Positions 54,041 to 64,000 of a DNA stretch of 64,000 nt are shown piece after piece. The stretch spans positions 32,479,383 to 32,543,382 of the forward strand of contig CM018038.1 in assembly GCA_008638375.1 (NCBI GenBank), written 5' to 3'. The notes beneath the pieces are model-generated. The model was not told where the DNA came from, did no database searches, and was given only the letters and a program-made list of their open reading frames with translations. How positions within the stretch are numbered: the stretch's first letter is position 1; each line of letters starts with the position of its first letter. The translations under genes and the position numbers were made by a program. This DNA comes from Nyssa sinensis. Taxonomy: Eukaryota > Streptophyta > Magnoliopsida > Cornales > Nyssaceae.

Positions 54041-54768
54041 GAGAATAAAAACTCCCTAAGGAATTCCAGGACATATTTTTACTGAGGAGATGAATTTCCT
54101 TGAGAAAATGATGATGGTTCGTACTTCATTAGGGAATGGACTGAGTTGACTTAGTGATTTTGATTTGTTTGAGCAGTCAGGTCTCGCTCAAACAACTTGG
54201 CCCGTGTCTTGAGGGACCACTAAAGGAAATGCTACACATACGATCTTTTGAAAGAAATCGTGAGTTACTTGATGGCAGTTTTGGATTTGTGAGCCTACGC
54301 CACTAAATGAAAAGGTGGTCAACATTGATCGATTTTGGAAAATTACCGCTTTGACCCTTGTTGTTCGGTGTTGAATCACAGGTGGATTTCTTAGACATAT
54401 TTTGGCAAAAGGCTTGATTTTGACAAAGAATGGGCTGAAATGGGCCAAGATTTGCGAAAATAGGCCAACACCCAAAAGTTGGTATGTCCAGCCTCCATGT
54501 GCCAATTGGCACATAGAGAAGGGGATTTCCATACTTTGTGTGCCGATTGGCTACTTGTGAGTGCCGATCGGCACTCAAGTGCTTGCTTTGAAATGTTGCG
54601 ACTTTTGATTTATCTCATTGAGTTCTTAAGCACTCTCCTACCCCTCTCGTGACCCTTTTTTATAGAGTTGTGAAGGAGGTTAGATTGAACTATTTGGCAC
54701 TTGTTTTGACCTTTTGGAAGATCAAACGATTTGTTTTGCAACAAAAAATCTAAAAATTTCAAGAGAAA
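54041..54768. other. Gene-free stretch before the mobile-domain ORF
   Basis: It has GTGCCGATCGGCAC-type inverted bits (about 54540-54575) and repeats of the words GTGCCGATTGG and GTGCCAATTGG (54500-54575). It could be the promoter or leader of the following ORF. Confidence 0.4.
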
Positions 54769-57169
54769 ATGTCAAGTGATGACCTTGGTGACTCTGACCC
54801 AATGTTCGACATTGATTGTGATTTGGGGATGTTCAGGACCGGTGCACGACACAATATTTCGATACAAACTAGCCCTGGGCTTTCGGAGCAATACGAGCTT
54901 ACTCCAAGAGATGGCATACCATTTGTCGCAACGGTACCAGAATGGCCCAAGTATGGATTTTCTTGAGTTTTCTTCCTATTGTTTTGATATTTTTGAGTTG
55001 ATTCTTGATGCATTTGGTTTGTTTTTCACACTTTGAAAGCATTTTGCATGAAAATCTGATTGCATGCATGCATGGGCATTTCACCCATGTGTCTTTTGGA
55101 AGGTGCACATCATGCACTTTGATTTTTTGCATTTGGTTGATGCTTGTTTGGAATACTTATGGCATTTGAAAGGATTTTCTAACATATTGACTTTGATTTT
55201 TTTACAGTTGAGCTTGAAGCTCGGCGACGGACATCGTAGAATGGTGGGCTAATTTACCCTTTCGATGCCAAGGGCAAGTAAGGGCGGCCAGTTTGGGCCG
55301 TTTTTAGACCATGTAGTCCATGTTGACCATGACCGGAAGATTATTTATGCTCTGGCAGAGAGATGGTGGGACACTAGCAATACTTTCCACCTCCGGTCCG
55401 GGGAGGCTAACATTGACTCTTCTTGACTTCTTAATTATCACATGCCTTCGAGTTAGCGGTGATTGAATCCCATGGGACAGTGAAATGCACAGTCGGAGTG
55501 ATGAGATTTCCCGGCTTCTAAGGTGGTGGCCCACATTGGCCTTCGTTGGTGTGGTGCAGGGTTAGGCATATCTTGGAGAACTTTCATTTCCAATAGTATG
55601 GTAATGCTCTTAAGGAGGATCAATTAACTAGAGCTTTCATGTTCTTTGTCTTTGGCTGGACCTTTTTGGCTAATGTTGGTGATACTATCCACCTTTAGTG
55701 CCTCCTTACTTTAGAAGATGTGGAGAACTTTAGGCACTTCAATTGGGGAGGCGTCATAATAGCTATTTTGTATTGGTGGATGTGCATACTATCTCGGGCG
55801 GTCACCAAGGGATTTGGTGGTTTCAACATTGTTTGAGAGGTATGAATTCCTGAATCCCTTCACTTCCTTTTTTAAGAAAATGTCATCTTAACTAACTTTC
55901 CTATTTTGGACAAATTTGGGCCTATAAGGTCCTCTAACTGTTGCCCTACTTATTGGTGGAGGTAGAAGAGAACATATTTTCCTGCATGTGGCTGTGGCGG
56001 AAGGCAAACAGGTGGACTCGTGGGGGGCGAACGTAGTGCAGAGATTCTGAGAGGCCTTGGACATGCTTTAAGGGGACACGGTTAGTTCCAATATTTCAAA
56101 ATTTCCCTTGGTTGATATGTGATGTGAGAAACTCATGCTTTCATTTATGACAGATTCTATGGAATCCTTGGAGGGTGGTTTCACCCTTTGTGGAGTGAAA
56201 TATTGGGATAGTACGCCGACGCTTGATTTTGGAAGGCCTTTCTGAGAGGGTATATTACTTGGGTGAGAAAGTGATTCGTTAAGTAGACACGGCCGCGCAA
56301 CTCTTTCTGCCTATATCACCTTCAACCAATATGAGAGACTTCAACTCGTTTAACTCTGACCCTGACTTCTTGGAGCTTTATGAGGGGGTGGCCATGCAAC
56401 GGTTCTTCGACCAGTTCAGCCATATGATGAGCTATTTGGAAGAGATGATGCCTCCCTTGACTAGAGGTCCGCCTCTTTACCTAGGGTTAGAAGGCCATCA
56501 CCATATTGGTTGACTGTAAGGCTATCAGCGACTTTCCTGGCTTTTAATGTAACGATGATGACCGATAACGGGAATTTTAGGTTGAAAGAGTTATCTTGGC
56601 TAACCAGGTCTATCGAAGGACTGCCGGCTCCCGACCACTTGACTAGGGTAAGAGTTTTCTCTTGCCTAAAATTTTTCATGGTCCTTTCCCCTTCTTTTTT
56701 TTTTTTTATTTAAATAAGATAAGATTATGTTGGGAATTCAAAGTGGCCCGGATTATTTACGAGGAGACATGTGTCTACATGACGGCTTTGAAGCATAAGG
56801 TTGCCTAAGTCATCGTGGAGTCGTGGTAAAAGGCCACTTGCCAGACAGACTCTGACATTGTAAGGACATGACCTCCCCCTTTTTTTTGACTATCCATATA
56901 TTGACTGTATTTTGACATTGCATTGATTTTGAGTTAAAACTCACGACTTTTAGGCTGCTCGGGTTTCTAGTCTTGAAAACATGAACTGAGGATAGGATCA
57001 TCCTGGGAGAGAGATTCTTAGGGAGAGTCAAGGAGGGGAGCCTTAGAAGAAAAGCAGGAGTCAACCAAGGAGCCTTTGCACTAAGCCAGTTCGGCCTAGT
57101 AGAGCGTTGAGACAAGTTGTGGAGAGTGAGAGTGAGGACACCGAGGAAGAGGAGGCTCATCTTCGTTAG
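54769..57169 (+). pseudogene. Plant-mobile-domain-like ORF with introns (antisense extra ORF)
   Basis: ATG at 54769 (MSSDDLGDSDPMFDIDCDLG). After a possible intron (GT 54951 to AG 55207) comes FGPFLDHVVHVDHDRKIIYA, then LAERWWDTSNTFHLRSGE, LRVSGD-stop-IPWDSEMHSRSDE and RLLRWWPTLAFVGVV (55290-55560), the order of the plant mobile domain (aminotransferase-like, MAIN-like). Other likely introns: about 56081-56153 (GTTAGT...TTTATGACAG) and about 56859-56953 (GTAAGG...GACTTTTAG). A WNPWRVVSPFVE to VIRQVDT-like block and MRDFNSFNSDPDFLELYEG follow the first of these. The C-terminus is acidic (RALRQVVESESEDTEEEEAHLR), with the stop at 57167-57169. Many stops and shifts: a relic. Host members act in silencing and development; a role in an element is unknown. 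Confidence 0.62.
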
Positions 57170-57689
57170 TCTCGACTACATGAGTGAGGACAGAAAGGGC
57201 ATCGTTAGATGAAAACTTTTTCTTTTTGGATGAAAACTTTGTTTGATGAATGATTTGTCCTTTTTCGATTTTCTTGTTTTTGATTATTTTTGTTTTGTTT
57301 TGAACAAATGAATGATCCATGCATGCATCTTTATTTATGAATGTGTGAAACACCATAGAAAATGAAACAGGAATTGGTCTCTAGCATGTTTCTGATTGAC
57401 AAAACAGGAGGAAAACAGCGAAAACATGCAAAATTAGGCAAAGTGGCCTAAATCCCCCCTGTGTGCCGATCAGGTAACATGTCTTGTCTCGGGAAGTGTC
57501 GCGGCCTAATTCGTGTTTTTGCGTGTTTCCTAAAAGGTAGTCTCCTAAACCAACTTGGAAACGAACTTGCTAGTTTTTTAGGATATATTGCAAACACTAA
57601 ACCTCCCAACTCATCATATTCAGCCTTTTGACAGTTCTACTGCTATATTTTCTGCCTCTCTACTCTAATGGTTTTTGGAATTATGGGTG
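57170..57689. other. Spacer between the two extra ORFs
   Basis: No coding pattern. A T/A-rich part (57190-57330) gives Lys-rich reverse frames that look like composition artefacts. Confidence 0.45.
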
Positions 57690-58985
57690 TGGCTATTTTT
57701 TATGAACAAATTCGTACATGGCTGTATTGTCTCTCAGGCTTGGAGAAGATTAACTTGGGGTCATTGAGACTGAGAACTATTTTCTCTATTGTCTAAGCTA
57801 CCGCAGACTGTCATTTGTTGCGGGCTTGTACTTACTTTTGGAACCTTGTTGATCATTGTATTCACTTTCATCTAGAAGAAATATGTCTGACCTTTAAAGA
57901 GTTATGTGCTCTTTTTGATGTCATAGTTCAAGGTAAACTGATCGTCCCTTCTGTATATCAGTGGTTATTCTTCTTCTCTGTCCTCTTTACTTAACTTGGA
58001 TGCTGAGAAGGCAAATGAATTGGTTCAAGGTGAATCCTTTCCATACTTCCCATATTGGAAATTTTCATAAACCAAGAGGCTAGCCACACCAAGCTATATG
58101 CTTTTACTCTATGCATTACTCGAGGTTCTTGATTGTTTAAGAGCTTGATCAGGCTAATGTCCACCTTAATTGATGTTGTGCACTGAACTGAACAAAGGCA
58201 ACAATACAATGGGTATTGTTCTTGCCAAGACTTTGAATGGCTTGGACTTGGTTCATGATGGCTCAAATGTTTTCAGAGGTAGCCCCTTGTTGTTGACGAT
58301 GTGGCTACGTGATAAGTTGAAGCTCTTGGAAACTTCAGTTACCATCTCTTATATGTCAAAGCATTATTGTTCAAGGGCCTTATTGGTGACTAAAGATAGT
58401 GAGAGAGATTGGTGCAAGTTTCTTACTCAACTTTCACCTTATGATACTGATTGGTCCACTGTTCACTGGCAAAGCAGAGCCCCTCACTTGTGTTCTCCTG
58501 GTTATTCTTGTGTTATCTTGGCAGGCTTGAGAAAGACCTCCTTTTATTATCTCATCCGGATACTGCACCAATATCGGTGTATGTAAGTTGCTCCGAGGAC
58601 TTGGGGTCCTCGCTTCATTGTGGAAAGATTAACTCCCTCTGTAGCCACAAAGATATCCAACTGTTAGGAATGTGCTCATGTTCCAGATTTGGATAATATA
58701 GATTATTCCAACAAGGTGCTGATGATGGAAAAATATTTATGGTGGCTCTGGGACCTAATTAATAAAAGGGAAGAACTTAAGGATTCTATCCTTTTTGAAG
58801 AGAGTAGAATAGACACTAACGTGGACATAGCTTCAAAGTTCAAAATGATCAAAGAAGCCTACAAGGATTTCGAAAGAGGAGGAATAGGAAAGTTGGACTG
58901 GGAAGCAGTGAGCCAACCATGAGGTGCGACAAAAATAGAGGCAGCAGCTCCTTTAAGCTTGAAAAGGAAACGAGGAAGACCTTAA
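57690..58985 (+). pseudogene. DUF7745-like extra ORF ending in an AT-hook
   Basis: Across frames the N-terminal part reads GLEKINLGSLRLRTIF, then YFWNLVDHCIHFHLEEICLTFKELCALFDV (57740-57930). The central part is MGIVLAKTLNGLDLVHDGSNVFRGSPLLLTMWLRDKLKLLE (58205-58330), DWCKFLTQLSPYDTDWSTVHW and GLRKTSFYYLIRILHQYRC. This is the pattern of plant DUF7745-type proteins linked with gypsy elements. The C-terminal part (58689-58985) is helical and charged and ends KRKRGRP, a nuclear signal plus AT-hook core (RGRP), at 58962-58982. Stops occur at 58584-58586, 58920-58922 and 58983-58985, with frameshifts earlier. It lies about 450 bp beyond the end of the - strand pol, in the opposite direction. Confidence 0.62.
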
Positions 58986-59437
58986 AAAGACACCAGAATT
59001 CAAATATAACAATGGTGAGCTGGACCTTGGGAATTTTTCTCTACATGTAGACTCGGCAAAGAATTACCTAGGTTTTATTGAGAAAGAGACAGGCCACCGT
59101 TTTGAGTTGGAAGGCAGGTTGGTGGAGAAGAGAGAGTGAGGAAAATGAAGGATCTAAGTATCCTTTAGCAATGAAGATTTAAAATTCTTATTTTTTTAGA
59201 GGAAGTTAGTTTCATATTAGACTTAAACCGAGTTGATAGGGCTTTTCAATGTTATTGAATAAAAGATGATCTTTAACTTTTGGATTTGAAAGAATGAAAC
59301 TTTTATTACAATTTTTGAGACCGCACTCACAGTAACTTTGTGAGCTACCTACGTACCCCCATATTACATGTGTAACAAGAATATGTAATAAGGGGTTAGG
59401 TCGTCGTAGTTCAGTACAATGGGCAACTAGCCGCTAA
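58986..59437. other. Spacer between extra ORF and pol end
   Basis: No coding pattern. It separates the convergent 3' ends of the + strand ORF and the - strand integrase. Confidence 0.5.
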
Positions 59438-60640
59438 ACAAAATATTTATTGAACTGGTCAAGGTTGGTAGGCGATGAAAACTCGTCTCCATCCATATCA
59501 GTGAACCACATGGCTCCTCCAATGGCTATAGATTTGATGATGAATGGGTCATTCCAGTTAGGCCTAAATTTACCTCTCGGGTCAAGTACCGGTGCTCAAT
59601 TTTCCTTTAAGACCAAATCTCTTACTTTCAGGCGTCTCTTTTTCACCTTCTTGTTAAAGGCCTAGGCTACCCTTCTGTGATACCCTTGTGTTTGATATAA
59701 AGCTTTGAGACATCTTTCATCCAAAAAGGTTAACTCATCGTATCTGTTTTGTAACCAATCAGTTTCAACAACTTGATTCCTAGATCGATAGGTAACATCT
59801 CTTCCATCCTGTATGTTAGGGAGTATAGGGGTTTATCTAGTAGGTGTTCTGATAGATGTACGATATCCCCATAAAGCAAAGGGGAGCTTCTTATGCCAAT
59901 TCCTACTGGTTTCTATTGTTCGCCTTAAAAGGTTCTTTAGAGTTTTGTTTGCAGCCTCTTCCACCCTATTTGCTTGAGGTTGGTAAGGTGAGGAATGATA
60001 ATGGATGATTCTGAACTCTTTTATCAAATCAGTGACTTCCTCTTTGACATGCAAGCCATTGTCTAAAATCAATTCGTGGTGTACTTCATACCGACAAATG
60101 ATGTTGGACCTAATGAACTGAGCCATTTTCCTTGCATTGAGGATAGTATAAGAAGTAACCTCTACCTATTTGGTAAAGTAATCAATGGCTACCAAGATGA
60201 ATTCATGGTCGTTGGAGGCTTTCGGTGTGTCTTTGCCAATGATATCTATTCCCCAAGTTGCAAAGGGCCAAGGGGATGTCAAGTTGTACAACTCCTTAAG
60301 AGTGAGATATTGAAGATTGGCATGTATCTGACATTTATGGAACTTTCTGATGAAAGTAATACAATCTTCATCCATGGTGTTATATTAGTAACCTTGTCAG
60401 ACTATCTTCTTGGTTAGTATGTGTCCATTCATGTGAGGTCTTTGAACTCCTTCATGAATCTCTGTCATGACATGTTCAGCTTCATGTTTATGTAAACATA
60501 ATAAGTGTATTCCATTGACAAATCTTTTGTAAAGTTTTTTCCCACAAATGACAAATTGGTGGCCCATCGTCTCAAAGCTACTCTGTCTTCCTTGGTATAT
60601 CTTTCTGGGTATACCAAGGTAGGGATGTTGAGTCCTTTGT
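59438..60640 (-). pseudogene. Ty3/gypsy integrase, decayed but with D,D,E
   Basis: In minus-strand order: zinc-binding part (H-x-H in VMTEIHEGVQRPHMNGH, then C-x2-C in FHKCQIHANL); catalytic core with first Asp in ATWGIDIIG, second in ELILDNGLHV and Glu in PYQPQANRVEEAANKTL, then LPFALWGYRTSIRTPT. The C-terminal part (NRYDEL, KVRDLVLKEN, LDPRGKFRPNW, NLDQFNKYF) ends near 59438. Stops occur near 60380, 59665 and 59600, with frameshifts between blocks. It is the last domain of the pol, after RNase H, which marks a gypsy (not copia) order. Confidence 0.92.
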
Positions 60641-60659
60641 GACTTCATCAATGTTGCAG

Positions 60660-61560
60660 TAGTATTTTAGAATTTCCCGAGTTTGAACCAAGAGCGGTTT
60701 GATTGTGGCTTTTTTCAGGATGTTCACCATTGAAGCTAGGATAGCTAGTGCATCCATAAAATAGTTTTTAGCCCTAGGTATTTAGTAGAACTATACATCT
60801 TTGAATTTGGTTATCACTGTCTCTATGTACTGGTGGTAAGGTAAAAGCTTCTCCTCTTTGATTTTCCATCTCTTTTGGACTTGGCCAATAACGAAGGTTG
60901 AATCCTCGAATCCCTGTATACATCTAAGAATTCGACTTTCAGTTCTAGAGCTGCTTGCAAGCCTACTATACAGGCTTCATACTCTATGGTATGGTTGGTA
61001 GAAGGGTACTACAACTTCATGGTTAGAGGCGTATGTGACTCGTTTGTGGATATTAGAAGCATGCTAATGCCATATCTTTTCTTGTTGGAAGTGTCGTAAA
61101 AAAAAAGACACTACCAATCTTCATGAATCTGCATGATTTCTTCATCTAGGAAATTAGCTTCTTTAACAATCTCACCCTCAGTTGGGCACTCTGCTAGGTA
61201 ATCCGCCACGGCCTTCCCTTTGATGGATTTTGAGTCATGTGCACTATATCAAATTTAGAAAGCAATAGTAGCCATCGAAGGAGTGCGGCTTGATAGGGCC
61301 GATTTCTCAAAGAGATACTTCACAAGGTCCATGTGGGAAACCAAGTGTATCGTATAAGCCATCATGTAATGGCAACGCTTTTGAGTAACCCAAACAAAAG
61401 GAGTGCACTTCTTTTCAAAGGTATTATAGTTTTGTTCATAGGAGATCAAATTTCGGCTTACATAGTAAACAACTTTCTCCTTTCTTTCATGTGTTTGATT
61501 TTGGGCTAACATGGCTCCAACAGTTGTGTTAGTTATTGTGAGGTACAATAATAAAGAAAA
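60660..61560 (-). pseudogene. Ty3/gypsy RNase H regions, decayed
   Basis: Two RNase H-type regions are present. The RT-connected one is at 61255-61548 (MYLTITNTTVGAMLAQNQTH, then VYYVSRNLISYEQNYNTFEK and a HYMMAYTIHLVSHMD block). The second, archaeal-type one used in Tat-lineage elements is at about 60900-61240 (EYEACIVGLQAALELKVEFLDVYRDS). Two RNase H domains are typical of the Tat lineage, which supports the classification. Stops and shifts are present. Confidence 0.82.
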
Positions 61561-62480
61561 CCCGGGTTATGGAGGAACCAGGACTGGCGGATTGGTCAAG
61601 TATTCTTTGATCTTTTCGAAAGCCTCTTGGCATGAGGGGTTCCACTTTTTGGCAAAATTAGTCTTCAAAAATTTGCAAATGGGCTCATAAATAATAATCG
61701 GCTGTGATATAAATTTGTTGATGTATTAAAATTTCCCTAGGAAGCCCCTAACTAGCTTTTCTATTTTAGGAGGAGGCATTTCGATAATGGCTTTGATTTT
61801 TGCAGGATCCACCTCTATCCCTCTTTGACTTATCATAAAGCCTAGGAGTTTTCCTGATATGACCCCAAACACACACTTTTAGGGGGTTTAGTCTCATTTA
61901 GTATTTCTTGATTCTTTTAAAGAACTTTCTTAGGCAGTCAAAATACTTTCCATGCCTTTAGATTTTATGATCATGTCATCGATATAGACTTCAACCTCTT
62001 TATGAATAAGGTCATGTAAGATGGTAGTGGTTGCCCTCTAATATGTAGCCCCTGCATTTTTCAGGCCGAAAGGCATGACTAGGTAGCAGTATGTGCCTCA
62101 TTGTGTTGTGAAAGCAATTTTTTCCATGTGATCAAGGTGCATCTTGATTTTATTATACCATGTAAAGCCATCTACAAAGGACATCATGGCATGTTGAGTT
62201 GTGTTGTCTACCAAAAGGTTTATATTTGGCAACGGAAAGTCATCTTTTGGACAAGCTTTATTGAGATCCCTATAGTCAATGAATATAAAGACTCACTCAT
62301 CCTTCTTAGGGTCAAGGACAATATTGGCTAACCATTGCAGGGTATTTGACCACGACCAAGAACCCTACAACTAACTGTTTCTCGACTTCTTTTTTAATTT
62401 TGAGGGACCATTCTTATTTGAGTTTTCTCAATTTTTGTTTGATTAGTTTGGCATCAAGGTATGTCGGGATTTTTTGTTGG
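61561..62480 (-). pseudogene. Ty3/gypsy reverse transcriptase, decayed
   Basis: Minus-strand blocks: a region near 62440 corresponding to the RT start, MPFGLKNAGATY-like sequence near 62050-62085, and VEVYIDDMIIKS at about 61962-61997 with the YIDD catalytic pair intact. A GKLLGFMIS-like block (about 61830-61850) and a gypsy thumb follow toward 61600. Frames break several times. Upstream it joins the acidic linker at 62620-63162. Confidence 0.82.
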
Positions 62481-62619
62481 ACTATGTCTACGTCCAAACT
62501 GGGCATGTCTTTGTAAGACCATATGAAGACATCTTGGAATTCTATTAATATTTCAAACAAGATTTATTGTTTACCTTGGCTAAGGGTTGCACTGATCTCG
62601 ACCTCTCTAGTCTAACCTT

Positions 62620-63162
62620 CTACCCTAAGTTAATGGTCACCGTTTGTTTTATGACAAGTTGAGCCCTATCGTGAGATTTGGTGATTGTTTTGGACAAGTC
62701 TATTAGAAACTTTCTATCTTCTGTGCCAAGATTATTGTATTCTTCAAATTCATCATCATGTTCATTATTTGCAATTAAAGGATATTCAGAAAAAGAATTT
62801 ATTTCATCGAAAGAAGGAAAGATAAAGTCATAGAGTTCATCAAGATTAATGAAATCTAAAGAAAGAGAATCCTCGGACTTGGAGTCAAAAGCATTTTCAG
62901 AATCTATATCAGTCAAGTCGAAGTAACCGAAATCCCGCTCAAGTTGTTCTAATGTTGGCACCCCTTTGAGTAGGAGCCAATTGTTGATTGGAGCTTGGAT
63001 TGGCACGATGTCTTTGACTGGATCTTCTTCCATGTTGCTTGCGAAAATCACATTGACCATATCATTAGTAAGTTCCATCTTAGCAAAGCAATCTGTCAGT
63101 CCCCTGAGCTCTTTGATGTATTCCTCTTGCTGAGGATCATGTTGTTTGATCGGTACCACCAC
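62620..63162 (-). pseudogene. Gypsy acidic linker before RT
   Basis: An uninterrupted minus-strand frame of 180 codons, rich in Asp, Glu and Ser (FDLTDIDSENAFDSKSEDSL, then FDEINSFSEYPLIANNEHDDEFEEY). It ends VIKQTVTINLG, as Tat-type elements have between the protease/G-patch part and RT. No catalytic motif. It is likely a structural linker of the Gag-Pol polyprotein. Confidence 0.6.
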
Positions 63163-63277
63163 CTCTTTGTTAAAACCACAGGTGCAGTTGCCGAATATTT
63201 CCTAACCGGAAACTTTGGTCTTGGCCTTAGCATTGTACCATAGCTTAGGGAAACCTATAGTACGGATAGTCCTTTCT

Positions 63278-63540
63278 TTACTTGACAAAGCTCCCATTCA
63301 AGGTGGGGAAGTAAGGTTTTATTTTATGAGTTTGGGGGGAGCCCCTGTTCTTTAGCAATTTTCTTGGCTCGTACGACCAAAGACTTTTCACGAAAATCTT
63401 CCTCGGTGGGTGAGTATCCGAGCCCGAATGTGTATTCTCTTTCTGGTTGGCAGAGTGGTGTAGGTAGACCTTGTAAATTGAATCCAAGGCCTTTACCCAG
63501 TACATATCCCATATGGAGCATCGTGTTTATCACGGCTTGC
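63278..63540 (-). pseudogene. Gypsy G-patch-like segment
   Basis: Minus-strand reading gives NTMLHMGYVLGKGLGFNLQG, then LPTPLCQPEREYTFGLGYSP. The spaced glycines (GYVLGKGLG ... FGLGY) match the G-patch segment of Tat-type gypsy polyproteins. It continues as TEEDFREKSLVVRAKKIAKEQG. Two overlapping frames imply one frameshift near 63330. The usual retropepsin between Gag and the G-patch was not seen. Confidence 0.65.
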
Positions 63541-64000
63541 TTGTATAAGCCTTTGTCAAGTACTCATTCCACCTCAAGGCTTCTATAGGAACCTGAAGTG
63601 GGACTCCTATTGATTCTTTAGGCTTCAAAAACTCTATGAGTAGGTCATCTTCTTGTAGATGAGCAAGTTTTAATGATCTCCCTCCTCGTGTGACATGTAC
63701 CACATTGGTTGAGCCAAATTGACTTTTCTTACTCATAAGTTCGTCCTAAGTGATCATACTAGGACTTGAGATATTTGTGGAGTCATTGATGAGGTCGTTT
63801 GAATCTAAGTCTACGAGACTTAACATGTTGATATTAATTCGCGCATTGTGGGCCAGCAATGGGTTGGTGGTGATATTAGGCTTTACTGGTGGAGCCCATA
63901 TTGTTCCTCTATCAATTAGGTCTTGAATTGCATACCTCAGAGCTCGACACTAATTCATGTTATGTCCATTGCCTTGATGATAGGCGCAATGCTGGTTCAA
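63541..64000 (-). pseudogene. Gypsy Gag C-terminal part, runs off the window
   Basis: At the window edge the minus strand encodes CAYHQGNGHNMN-stop-CRALRYAIQDLIDRGTI, the zinc-knuckle-type block of Tat/Ogre Gag; a TAG at 63950-63952 sits just before the second Cys. A spacer follows, then a start MSKKSQFGSTNVVHVTRGGR (63736) with LQEDDLLIEFLKPKESIGVPL. The N-terminal Gag, leader and 5' LTR must lie beyond 64000. Confidence 0.72.

Noticed and set aside
53867..54085. 72-codon frame with KWITSSNVLP repeats
   Set aside because: Results from a 30-bp tandem array; no support for expression.
57096..57356. Lys-rich - strand frame
   Set aside because: AT-rich spacer and antisense of the acidic end of the mobile-domain ORF.
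60076..60417. 113-codon + frame
   Set aside because: Shadow of the - strand integrase.

Overview
The window is nuclear DNA from a flowering plant, most likely a dicot. It is AT-rich, littered with TA, GA, CT and GT microsatellites, and dominated by nested and decayed LTR retrotransposons with some LINE and MITE sequence. Only two host genes look real. One is a four-exon proton-coupled transporter of the NRT1/PTR (NPF) family, about 572 residues, on the + strand at 36667-44814. The other is a small single-exon membrane-protein gene on the - strand at 6287-6826. There are no bacterial-type features.

Layout. 1-0.84 kb: TA microsatellites. 1.3-4.26 kb: decayed Ty3/gypsy gag-pro-RT-RNase H, - strand. 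5.4-5.76 kb: AT-rich foldback. 6.3-6.8 kb: small membrane-protein gene, with a long-TIR MITE 214 bp upstream of it (7040-7544). 8.19-14.47 kb: a directly repeated segment of about 0.75 kb flanking a truncated gypsy LTR-gag piece, which is itself interrupted by a 3.47-kb insertion. 14467-19727: a complete but dead Ty1/copia element with target-site duplication GTGAC. 19.7-35.4 kb: pieces of other copia elements, two long related LTRs (A and B), a third fragment, a Tourist-like MITE, a degenerate minisatellite and a - strand LINE. 36.4-44.8 kb: the NPF gene; its second intron (5.8 kb) holds a copia-LTR-like stretch, a tRNA-Lys-like relic, a LINE fragment and a SINE-like foldback. 46.3-64 kb: - strand Tat/Ogre-like gypsy sequence.

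The most interesting part is 46-64 kb. At 59.4-64 kb lies - strand gypsy gag, G-patch, RT, RNase H and integrase. Beyond the integrase, on the opposite strand, lie two degenerate extra ORFs: a DUF7745-like ORF (57.7-59.0 kb) and a plant-mobile-domain-like ORF (54.8-57.2 kb) that appears to keep several GT-AG introns. Next come three different tandem-repeat arrays (52.1-54.05 kb) and a - strand LTR with a primer-binding site (50.77-52.77 kb). After that LTR, a second - strand integrase fragment (49.96-50.63 kb) is again followed by an opposite-strand ORF, this one resembling the gypsy-type putative transposase domain (46.35-48.40 kb). This is the pol / antisense extra ORF / repeat-rich 3' region / LTR layout known from Tat-lineage elements, with an unusual number and variety of captured ORFs. 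All element ORFs carry stops or frameshifts, so this is a relic.

All calls come from reading the sequence and its translations by eye. Family names rest on remembered motif patterns, not on a search. Boundaries written as approximate could be off by tens to hundreds of bases.
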